The position numbers were made by a program, and so were the translations under genes. A stretch of 64,000 nucleotides of DNA from Bin103 sp002238925 (GTDB lineage: Bacteria; Spirochaetota; Spirochaetia; SZUA-6; Bin103). The stretch covers positions 744,001 through 808,000 of the forward strand of contig OZ242313.1 in assembly GCA_965208065.1 (NCBI GenBank), read 5' to 3'. How positions within the stretch are numbered: position 1 is the first letter of the stretch; each line of letters begins with the position of its first letter. The notes under the pieces were generated by a model. That model saw only the letters and a list, made by a program, of their open reading frames with translations. It made no database searches and was not told where the DNA came from. Below are positions 51,357 through 59,011 of this stretch, in pieces.

Positions 51357-53207
51357 ATGAGTACCGATACCGCCGTCCTGCAATACCGCGCCGAGATGCT
51401 GCGCGTCCACTCCATCAACATGACCTCCGCCTCCGCCTCCGGACATCCCACCACCTGCATGTCCGCCGCCGAAATCATGAGCGTCCTGTTCTTCGACGAG
51501 ATGCGCTACGATCCGCGCGATCCCGATTCGCTCGCCAACGACGAATTCGTGCTTTCCAAGGGCCACGCCGCGCCGGTGCTGTACGCCGCCTACGCGGAGG
51601 CGGGCACCATTCCGGTAGCCGAGCTGGCCGAATTGCGCAACTTCGACAGCCGCCTCGAGGGCCATCCCATCCCCGGACGCGCACCGGGGGTGCGGGTAGC
51701 CACCGGCTCGCTGGGCCAGGGGTTGGCCGCCGCCATCGGCATGGCGCTGGCGATCAACCACGACGGCGGAAGCCAGCGCGTGTACGCGCTGCTCGGCGAC
51801 GGCGAGATGGCGGAGGGCTCGGTGTGGGAGGCGATGAACCTGGCGCCCCACCTCGGGGTGAGCAACCTGTGCGCGATCCTGGACATGAACCGGCTCGGGC
51901 AGAGCGACCCGACGCTGTTCGGCTGGGACGGCGCCGGTTACGCCGCCAAGGCGGCCGCGTTCGGCTGGGACGTGCACGAGTGCGATGGCCACGACGTGGC
52001 GGCGCTGCAGGCCGCCCTGGCCGCGGCACGCGCCGCGGACCGGCCGAGCTTCATCGTGGCGCGCACCGTCAAGGGCAAGGGCGTCAGCTTCCTGGAGGAC
52101 CACGAGGCGATGCACGGCAAGGCAGTGCCGGACAATCAGCAGGACGCCGCGCTTGCCGAGGTGCAGGCGCGCATCGCGGCCATCGGCACACCGGAGCTGC
52201 CCGCCGTCGGCGGCGCGCCGGCCGCGGCTCCGAACGGCGCCGCCGCGGGCGGCCCGCTCACGCTGACCACCAGCTACGAGAAGGGCGCCAAGATCGCCAC
52301 CCGCAAGGCGTACGGCGCCGCCCTTGCCAAGCTCGGCGCCGCTGCCCCGGACCTGTTCGTGCTCGACGCCGACGTCAAGAACTCCACCTTTACCGACGCC
52401 TTCTTCGCCGCGTTCCCGGAGCGCAGCGTGGAGTGCTACATCGCCGAGCAGAACATGATCGGCATCGCCACCGGCCTGCAGGCGCGCGGCAAGCGCGCGT
52501 TCGCGGCCACCTTCGCCGCCTTCCTGTCGCGCGCCTACGACCAGATCCGCATGGCCGCCCACTCGCACGCCAACCTGAAGCTGGCCGGGTCGCACACCGG
52601 CGTCTCCATTGGCGAGGACGGCGCCTCGCAGATGGGCCTGGAGGACGTGTCGATGCTGCGCGCGGTGCTCGGCAGCGCCGTGCTGTGCCCGGCCGACGGC
52701 GTGGCGGCGGAGAAGCTGACCTGCCTCAGCGCCAACCACGACGGCGTCTCCTACGTGCGCACCGCGCGCCCCGACGTGGCGGTGATCTACGGCAACGACG
52801 AAGAGTTCGCGCTCGGCGGCAGCAAGGTGCTGCGCAGTTCGCTGGCCGACCGGGTAACCCTGGTCGGGGCCGGCGTCACCCTGCACGAGGCGCTGGCCGC
52901 GGCCGACCTGCTGGCGGCGGAGGGCATCGCGGCGCGGGTAATCGACTGCTACTCGATCAAGCCGCTCGACGAGGCGGGGCTGCGCGCAGCGGCCGCCGCC
53001 ACCGAGGCGATCGTCACCGCCGAGGACCACTTCCCCGAGGGCGGTCTTGGCGAAGCGGTCGCCGCCGCCGTCAGCGGCACCGCCACCCCCGTGCACGTGC
53101 TGGCGGTGCGCCGCACGCCGCACTCCGGCAAGGGCGCCGAGCTGCTCGCCGAGCAGGGCCTGGACGCCGCCGGCATCGCCGCCGCCGCCCGCAGCGCACT
53201 CGTGTAG
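51357..53207 (+). CDS. tkt: Transketolase
   Basis: 616 residues from the ATG at 51357 with AAGGAG seven bases upstream. N-terminal thiamine-diphosphate half: SASGHPTTCMSAAEIMSVLF, LSKGHAAPVLYAAYAEAG, GSLGQGLAAAIGMAL, LLGDGEMAEGSVWEAMN. Second half: LDADVKNSTFTDAFFAAFPE, CYIAEQNMIGIATGLQARGK, GSHTGVSIGEDGASQMGLED. It transfers two-carbon units in the pentose phosphate pathway and fits with XylA and Fba elsewhere in the window. Shorter than E. coli TktA (663), like other short bacterial forms. Confidence 0.95.
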   Translation: MSTDTAVLQYRAEMLRVHSINMTSASASGHPTTCMSAAEIMSVLFFDEMRYDPRDPDSLANDEFVLSKGHAAPVLYAAYAEAGTIPVAELAELRNFDSRLEGHPIPGRAPGVRVATGSLGQGLAAAIGMALAINHDGGSQRVYALLGDGEMAEGSVWEAMNLAPHLGVSNLCAILDMNRLGQSDPTLFGWDGAGYAAKAAAFGWDVHECDGHDVAALQAALAAARAADRPSFIVARTVKGKGVSFLEDHEAMHGKAVPDNQQDAALAEVQARIAAIGTPELPAVGGAPAAAPNGAAAGGPLTLTTSYEKGAKIATRKAYGAALAKLGAAAPDLFVLDADVKNSTFTDAFFAAFPERSVECYIAEQNMIGIATGLQARGKRAFAATFAAFLSRAYDQIRMAAHSHANLKLAGSHTGVSIGEDGASQMGLEDVSMLRAVLGSAVLCPADGVAAEKLTCLSANHDGVSYVRTARPDVAVIYGNDEEFALGGSKVLRSSLADRVTLVGAGVTLHEALAAADLLAAEGIAARVIDCYSIKPLDEAGLRAAAAATEAIVTAEDHFPEGGLGEAVAAAVSGTATPVHVLAVRRTPHSGKGAELLAEQGLDAAGIAAAARSALV

Positions 53208-53215
53208 CTCGTCGG

Positions 53216-53862
53216 TCAGCCGTCGCCCAGGACCGCGCGGCTGGCGATGTAACGCCGCTTGGGATCGTGCAGCCCGGTGCCCACCTCGCGCACGAGTCCG
53301 CGAGACACCAGCTTGACCAGACGGGTCCTGGCAGATTGTGCCGCGCCAGAGTCCGCGCCGGGGCGAACGACTCGGAAGCGGCTCGGAAGTCGACCGCTTC
53401 CGAGTCGTTCGCGGGTAGTGGTCCCTCGTCGAACGACTCGCCGGTGGCATAGCGGCGCATCTCCGCGACCAATGCCGCGTCGGCTAGCCGGTTGGATGAT
53501 CCAACCCGCGCGTAGGTACCGCGTTGCAGCCCGGCGCGCGCCAAGTAGTGCGGACGCGCCGGGCTGGGAAATACCTCTACCGCTACAACCTGGAGATTGC
53601 GGTAGTTCAGCAGTTCCACGTCCGGGAGAAGCCGAGGCTTGATCGAATCGCTGATCAGGTTGACCACGCGCTCCTCCAGATCGAGAGGGTCGGCGACTCC
53701 GCGGATGTCCCTGGTGCGATCCTGGACGCCGATGAGAATGACACCGCCGGCGGTATTGGCAAAGGCGACGACAGTGCGGAGAAACCCGGCGGGCGAGGAG
53801 AGATCGCGTTTGAACTCCAGCGTCTTCCCTTCGCTCCGGCGCAGAATCTCGGTGAGTTTCAT
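53216..53862 (-). pseudogene. AlbA/Schlafen-type ATP-binding regulator, internally deleted
   Basis: The ATG at 53862 gives MKLTEILRRSEGKTLEFKRD and FANTAGGVILIGVQD, the AlbA_2/Schlafen domain, intact to about residue 170 (VDFRAASESFAPARTL). The frame is then lost near 53345 and would run antisense through tkt. In another frame the sequence continues RLVKLVSRGLVREVGTGLHD to PKRRYIASRAVLGDG and a stop at 53216, matching the usual C-terminal winged helix. About 200 residues between them are missing, so this looks like a deletion remnant. A 12-codon ORF (ATG at 53900) overlaps its start as TAATG. Multiple copies of a 9-bp motif flank it. Confidence 0.7.
53363..53412. repeat. 19-bp perfect inverted repeat inside the AlbA-type gene
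   Basis: 53363-53381 and 53394-53412 are perfect reverse complements around a 12-base loop that itself contains CTCGGAAG. The arms hold ACTCGGAAG (53370-53378) and CTTCCGAGT (53397-53405). Confidence 0.9.
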
Positions 53863-53863
53863 T

Positions 53864-53910
53864 ACTCGGAAGTGTACTCGGAAGCCGATCTCCGCGCCAT
53901 GCTTCCGAGT
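53864..53910. repeat. Three copies of ACTCGGAAG at the AlbA-type gene start
   Basis: ACTCGGAAG at 53864-53872 and 53876-53884 (12 bp apart) and inverted at 53902-53910. The same 9-mer occurs in the intragenic inverted repeat 500 bp away. They could be operator sites for a DNA-binding regulator, perhaps the AlbA-type product itself. Confidence 0.55.
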
Positions 53911-53915
53911 TCGCC

Positions 53916-53939
53916 GGCTGTGGCTGTGGCTGTGGCTGT
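53916..53939. repeat. Hexanucleotide repeat (GGCTGT)x4
   Basis: Four perfect tandem copies in the 92-bp gap between fabV (upstream on the minus strand) and the AlbA-type gene. Tandem repeats of this kind can change copy number and so alter promoter spacing. Confidence 0.85.
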
Positions 53940-53954
53940 GGTACGGGTTGCCAG

Positions 53955-55160
53955 CTAACCCGCGGCGGGCGGGATGGAGGGGATGGCAATGTCGGGGTCG
54001 GCGTCGGCGGCGTAGTCGATTCCGGGCAGGCCGAAGCCGAACAGGCGCAGGAACTCGTTGCGGTAGCCGTCCAGGTCGGCCAGTTCCGCGATCCGGTCTG
54101 CGCCGCCGCCGTCCGCAAACGCCGTGAAGCGCCGCTCCACCTCCTGCTGCACCTCCGCATCCATCTCCCGGTCATCAATTCGCACCCGTCCGTCGGCGTC
54201 GGTGGGAATCTCCGCGCCGGTGTACAGGCGGTCGGCGAACAGGCGATGGATCTGCTCGATCGCGCCCTCGTGGGAGCCGCGCTCCTTCATGACCCGGAAC
54301 AGGAGCATCAGGTAGAGCGGGATCACCGGGATGGCGGCGCTCGCCTGGGTGACCAGCGCCTTGTTGACCGACACCAGCGAGCGCGCCGGCAGTTCGCGGT
54401 CCAGCGCGCCGGCCGTCTGCTCCAGGTGCTGCTTGGCGCGGCCGATGGTGCCGGCGCGGTAGATGGCGTGCGTGTAGGAGGGGCCGGCGTAAGTGTAGGC
54501 AATGTTGCGGCAGCCCGGCGCCAGCAGGCCGGCCTCGTGCAGGGCGCCGCTCCACAGGCGCCAGTCGTCGCCGCCCATCACCGCCACCGTGTTGGCGATG
54601 TCGGTCTCGTCGGCCGGTTCGATCTGCACGGTCGAGACGGCGCCGCTGTTGGGGTCGATGGTGGTGCCGTCGTAGCGGGCGCCGATCGGCTTGAGCACGC
54701 TATTGAACGCCTCGCCGGTGTCGGGGTGGATGCGGCGCGGGGCCGCCACGCTGTACACCACCAGGTCCACCTGGCCGAGCTCCCTGGCGACCAGGTCGAG
54801 CGTCTGCTCGCGGATCTCGTTGGAGAACGCGTCGCCGTTGATGCTCCAGGCGCCGCGTCCGGCGGCGTGCGCGGCGCGTTCGAAGGCGGCGCTGTTATAC
54901 CAGCCGGCCGACGCGGTGCGGCGCCGGGCGGCCGGGCGCTCGAAGAACACGCCCACGGTGTCGGCGGCGCAGCCAAACGCGGCCACGATGCGGGAGGCCA
55001 GACCGTAGCCGGTGGAGGCGCCGATCACCAGCACCCGGCGCGGCCCGCCGACCGCCGGCTGCCGCTGTACGTAGTCGATCTGTTCCGCCACGTGGGCGGC
55101 GCAACCGTCGGGATGCGCGGTCATGCAGATGAAGCCGCGAATTCTCGGTTCAATGATCAT
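53955..55160 (-). CDS. fabV: Enoyl-[acyl-carrier-protein] reductase FabV
   Basis: 401 residues, the normal FabV length. MIIEPRIRGFICMTAHPDGC start, RRVLVIGASTGYGLASRI (NADH site), YSVAAPRRIHPDTGE, and catalytic Tyr-x8-Lys in IYRAGTIGRAK. ADLDGYRNEFLRLFGFG is the usual C-terminal element. It performs the last step of fatty-acid elongation and is naturally triclosan-tolerant in known members. Confidence 0.96.
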   Translation of the reverse strand: MIIEPRIRGFICMTAHPDGCAAHVAEQIDYVQRQPAVGGPRRVLVIGASTGYGLASRIVAAFGCAADTVGVFFERPAARRRTASAGWYNSAAFERAAHAAGRGAWSINGDAFSNEIREQTLDLVARELGQVDLVVYSVAAPRRIHPDTGEAFNSVLKPIGARYDGTTIDPNSGAVSTVQIEPADETDIANTVAVMGGDDWRLWSGALHEAGLLAPGCRNIAYTYAGPSYTHAIYRAGTIGRAKQHLEQTAGALDRELPARSLVSVNKALVTQASAAIPVIPLYLMLLFRVMKERGSHEGAIEQIHRLFADRLYTGAEIPTDADGRVRIDDREMDAEVQQEVERRFTAFADGGGADRIAELADLDGYRNEFLRLFGFGLPGIDYAADADPDIAIPSIPPAAG

Positions 55161-55209
55161 GTCAGGTGCGTTCCGCGCCGCGCACTGTAGGAGATGGCCG
55201 CGGGCGCTG

Positions 55210-56823
55210 TCAAATCGCCGGCTCCGGCGCTTGGTTGGCGAGGAACGTCCGGCAGGTGGTGCGCGACGGGCCGGCGTCGGCCATGGCGCCGCAGATGGCC
55301 GCCACTTCGGAACGGATGCGCGCCATGCTCGGGGCGCGGGTGCCGTCGGCGTTCCACGCTCGCAGGTAGTTCTCCAGGCGGTGCAGGTAGCGAGTGGTGC
55401 GCAGGTAGAACGCGTCTTGTGCCTTGCTCGCTTCCCGGAACAGGGCGATGACGGTGTCTTCGATGCGCGCCCCGGCGTCGGGGGTCAACTGGGCGAGCAT
55501 GTGCACGTAGGCGGTGCCGCGCTCGAACCGGGTTGCCGGGCCGCGCGCCTCCCGCCAGGCCCGCTCCGCCCAGGACAGCGCTTCCGGCGGCAGCCCCTTC
55601 CACTGCGTCCAGCGGGCGAGCGCCAGCATGATGTAGTCCGGCGAGTGCGAGCGCTCCACTTCCCGGGTCATGAAGTCGTATGCCTCGTCGTACAGCCCGG
55701 CAGCCGACAACGCGTGGTACGCGACCGAGAACAACGTCATCCGTGCGTATGGGTCGTCGGTGGCGCGGTCCGCCTCGCGCACCTCCCGGTGCACCGCCCG
55801 GACCAGCGGTGCGGGGGGTGCGTGGTCGGGTTGGCGGGCGCCGAGCAGGCACAGGGTGCCGTACAGCGTCGCGATCCGGGTGACCGCGGACGATGCCGGA
55901 TCTGCGCGCATGCCGGCGAGCACGGCTTCCCATGCGGCCGCCAGCGCCGCGGAGCCGGCGTCGGCCGGTTGGGCGACCATCGCGAAAGCCCAGTGGGCGC
56001 CGTACACGACCGCCAGCGAATTGGCCTCGATCAATGCCGGGTCATGCAGGATCTCGCGCAGGCGCACTCGAGCCCAGGGCAGCTCGTCGCCGCTCAGCAG
56101 CGCGGTCTTCCCCTGATTCGCGGCGGCCACGGCGTGGGCGGCGAGGAAGGCCATGAACAGGCGCGACTTCTCCACCGCCAAGTGCGGCGGGTAGGCGGCT
56201 TCCAGGGCCTTCAGCGCGGCCGACAGTTGCGGCTCGGCGACCAACCGCTCCCTGTCCTGGCTCCACGAGTAGTAGGCCAGCAGGCGCAGGTCGGCATCGG
56301 TGGCTGCACCGCCGAGCACGGCGGCGTAGGCGGCGGACGCCGGTCGGCTGGCGGCCAGGGCGAGATCGAGCGCGTGCACGTACTGCGCCGTCTCCATGGT
56401 GGTCGCGATGCGGGTAATCTCTTCCCGGTCGGGCGACAGCACCACAACGGTGGGATAGCCGTAGACGTCGAATTGCTCGCCGAGTCGTTGCGCGCCCGAT
56501 TCGTCGCCGTCCAGGTGGACCGCCACAAACAGCTTGGTGCGTGCGACGAACTCCGGGCTTCGGAACACCGTCGCCTTGAGCCGGCTGCACGGCGGGCACC
56601 AGTCAGCGCTCCAGTACAACAGCACCGGCTTGCCCGCCGCGCGCGCCGCCGCGAACGCCGAGTCGACGTCGCCGGCGTGCCACACGATCTCGTCGTGAGC
56701 GGCAGTTGCAGCAGCCGCCCCGGATTCGAACGCCCGCCCGCCGCATCCGATCAGCACGATGCCGATTACGGCGAGCGATGGAACAACCGTGCGCGATCGG
56801 ACGCAACCCGTCGCCCCGACCAT
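55210..56823 (-). CDS. Thioredoxin-fold lipoprotein with helical-repeat C-terminus
   Basis: 537 residues from the ATG at 56823. A possible lipobox is VLIGC (Cys27). The thioredoxin domain (about 45-165) has WSADWCPPC (Cys76, Cys79), VHLDGDESG and YGYPTVVVLSPD. The rest (about 170-537) is alpha-helical and TPR-like. It may reduce disulfides in the periplasm or assist cytochrome maturation; no partner is adjacent. Longer in-frame starts run through upstream DNA without conserved residues. The 206-bp gap to the methyltransferase gene holds no gene. Confidence 0.75.
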   Translation of the reverse strand: MVGATGCVRSRTVVPSLAVIGIVLIGCGGRAFESGAAAATAAHDEIVWHAGDVDSAFAAARAAGKPVLLYWSADWCPPCSRLKATVFRSPEFVARTKLFVAVHLDGDESGAQRLGEQFDVYGYPTVVVLSPDREEITRIATTMETAQYVHALDLALAASRPASAAYAAVLGGAATDADLRLLAYYSWSQDRERLVAEPQLSAALKALEAAYPPHLAVEKSRLFMAFLAAHAVAAANQGKTALLSGDELPWARVRLREILHDPALIEANSLAVVYGAHWAFAMVAQPADAGSAALAAAWEAVLAGMRADPASSAVTRIATLYGTLCLLGARQPDHAPPAPLVRAVHREVREADRATDDPYARMTLFSVAYHALSAAGLYDEAYDFMTREVERSHSPDYIMLALARWTQWKGLPPEALSWAERAWREARGPATRFERGTAYVHMLAQLTPDAGARIEDTVIALFREASKAQDAFYLRTTRYLHRLENYLRAWNADGTRAPSMARIRSEVAAICGAMADAGPSRTTCRTFLANQAPEPAI

Positions 56824-57029
56824 GCGTTGCACGTTACCCGGCCCCGAGCGCAAATGCAAATCGGCCGCCCGCACCGGGCGCACGGATCCCCGGGCCGCGT
56901 TGCCCTCCGGTTGGCAGTTGAGCGGGAGCGAGCGCCGAGTGACTGCGCCCGGTGCCGTGTGCACCGGCCAGGGCGTCGCCAAAGCAATCGTTGCGGAGCG
57001 GGTGCCGTATCTCCGGGTCAGTGCTCGGA

Positions 57030-57782
57030 TCAGAGCGTAGCGGGCGGCGGCTGCGTACCGAGGGCGCCGCCGCGGCGCAGCAGGCTGGCCGCGTGCGGCT
57101 GCGCGGCGAGGTAGTAGTGCGCGGTGAGGAGCAGCCGCTGCGCAGCCGTCGGCTGCCAGTTGCTCGTTTCGCGCGGCAGGCGGTCGCGCAGGTGAGCGAG
57201 CACCACGGCCGCGGCGACGCTGACGTTGAAGCTGCGGCTGAACCCGTGCATCGGCACGGTGACCAATTCGTCCGCCTCGGCCGCCAGGGACTTGCTCACG
57301 CCGCGGTGCTCGTTGCCGAAAGCGATGGCCACCGGCGTGCCGAGGTCGAGCAATGCCAGCGGGATGCTGCGACCTCCCGGCATGGTGGCGGCGATTCGGT
57401 AGCCGGCGGCGCGCAGGCCGGCGACGCAGGCCGCCGGGCTGTCCCAGGAGCGAATCAGCAGCCACTTGTCGGCACCCTGCGTTACCCGGTTGGGCGGCCG
57501 TTCGCGACCGCCGGTGGCCGCCGGCACCAGGTGCACGCCGCCGAACCCCAGTCCCTCCACGCTGCGCAGCACCGCGGCGATGTTGCCGGCGTCGGCGACC
57601 TGTTCCAGGATCGGCGCCACGGCGAACGTGCGCGCCGCCACCACCTCGTCGATACGCCGCCGGCGCTCGGGCGTAAGCGTGGGGCCGACGGCGGCCACCA
57701 CCTCGGCCGCGGCCACCGGGTTACCGTCCACGGACAGTGGATCGGCGAGCCGAAACGGCCACGGCGCCTGCACATGGGCCAT
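57030..57782 (-). CDS. SpoU/TrmH-family RNA 2'-O-methyltransferase
   Basis: 250 residues. The three SPOUT motifs are NIAAVLRSVEGLGFGGVHLV, VAIAFGNEHRGVSKSL and VPMHGFSRSFNVSVAAAVVL. TrmH-type enzymes methylate the ribose of G18 in tRNA or of rRNA residues; which one is not clear. Its start lies four bases after the HypE-like gene stop, so they are cotranscribed. Confidence 0.9.
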   Translation of the reverse strand: MAHVQAPWPFRLADPLSVDGNPVAAAEVVAAVGPTLTPERRRRIDEVVAARTFAVAPILEQVADAGNIAAVLRSVEGLGFGGVHLVPAATGGRERPPNRVTQGADKWLLIRSWDSPAACVAGLRAAGYRIAATMPGGRSIPLALLDLGTPVAIAFGNEHRGVSKSLAAEADELVTVPMHGFSRSFNVSVAAAVVLAHLRDRLPRETSNWQPTAAQRLLLTAHYYLAAQPHAASLLRRGGALGTQPPPATL

Positions 57783-57785
57783 CGT

Positions 57786-58820
57786 TCAGGGTACCTCGGA
57801 CCCGACGCGGTAAATCTCGTCCACCGGGTAGGCCGGCAGCGGCCTGCTTCCCGACGCGGTGCGCAGGGTGACGCCGCTGCCGCCGTGTGCGGCGCCGATC
57901 ACGGCGGCCGGGATACCGGTTTCACGCAGTGCCGCTGCCGCGCGCCCCGCCTCCTCCGGAGCCGCGCTGAACAGCAGCGCCCCGGAAGCGAGCAGGCCGA
58001 GCGCGTCGATGCGCAGCGTGCGGCACAAGCGCCGTGTCGCTTCCCGAATCGGCACCGCCGCGGCGTCGACCTCGATGGCTACCCCGGAACAGGACGCCAG
58101 CTCGTGCAGTCCCGCGGCGACGCCGCCCTCGGTGGGATCATGGGCGGCGTGGACCTCGAACGCGCGCAGGACGCGGCCCTCCGCCACCACGCTGATGCCG
58201 GGGGCGTCGAGCCAGCGGGCCGCGGCGGCGTGCCGGTCGCCGAGCAGGGCGGCCGCGTCGCGGCGTTCGCGGGCGAGCAGGGTGGTGCCCTCCAGCGCCA
58301 CCCACTTGGTGAGCACGATGGCGTCGCCGGGCCGCACCCGGGTGCTCGACCACGGCTCGCCTTCCAGCATGCCGACCGCGGCGGCGGCCACCACCGGCCG
58401 GGTCACGGCGCCGGTAATCTCGGTGTGGCCGCCCACCCACGCGACCCCGGCGCTGTTCGCTGCCGCCGCGAGCTCCGCGAACAGTTCCTCCAGTGCGCCG
58501 CGGGTAGTGCCCGGCGGCAGCAGAACGGTGGTGGTGAGGTAGCGCGGCTCGGCGCCCATGGCGACCAGGTCGTTACAGTTGACCGCCACCGCGTACCGCC
58601 CGATTGCATCGCCGGCCAGGGTAATCGGATCGCCGGTCATCACCAGGCGCGGGGCTCCCGCAACCACCGCCGCATCTTCGCCGATGGCGGCGCCGACCAG
58701 CACGTCCGGGCGCGCGCCGCCGTCCGGCAGCAGGCCGGCGAGCACGGCCGCATCGATCTTGCCCTCCGGCAGCGCCGGCTCCAGCCCCGGCCCCGGCGGC
58801 GGGCCGCTCAGCCTCTCCAT
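57786..58820 (-). CDS. HypE/AIR-synthase-like protein
   Basis: 344 residues from the ATG at 58820 (ATGs at 58829 and 58874 are alternatives). PurM-fold motifs: GEDAAVVAGAPRLVMTGDPI, AVNCNDLVAMGAEPRYL, GGHTEITGAV, and AAHDPTEGGVAAGLHELAS. This is the HypE-like class, in which HypE dehydrates thiocarbamate for [NiFe]-hydrogenase. The C-terminus lacks an obvious PRIC-type cysteine, and no hyp genes are present, so it is probably an uncharacterised AIR-synthase homologue. Confidence 0.8.
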   Translation of the reverse strand: MERLSGPPPGPGLEPALPEGKIDAAVLAGLLPDGGARPDVLVGAAIGEDAAVVAGAPRLVMTGDPITLAGDAIGRYAVAVNCNDLVAMGAEPRYLTTTVLLPPGTTRGALEELFAELAAAANSAGVAWVGGHTEITGAVTRPVVAAAAVGMLEGEPWSSTRVRPGDAIVLTKWVALEGTTLLARERRDAAALLGDRHAAAARWLDAPGISVVAEGRVLRAFEVHAAHDPTEGGVAAGLHELASCSGVAIEVDAAAVPIREATRRLCRTLRIDALGLLASGALLFSAAPEEAGRAAAALRETGIPAAVIGAAHGGSGVTLRTASGSRPLPAYPVDEIYRVGSEVP

Positions 58821-59011
58821 GCCGCACATTTGGTGGCACAAACCGCCGGCGGTGCAACCCGGCGCCGCGGCCAATGTGCGGCACCTGGTCCAGGGCTGTC
58901 GGGTCAGAGGGTACAGAGGGTACCGGCCATCTGCTTGCCGTCACTGGTCCGCGGTGCCCCGGCGCGCACCGGGCCCAAAGCGGTACGGAGCCGGCGCCCT
59001 TTGTAAGTGGT

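Noticed and set aside
51333..53450. 705-codon open frame on the minus strand
   Set aside because: Antisense to transketolase, which has full family motifs.
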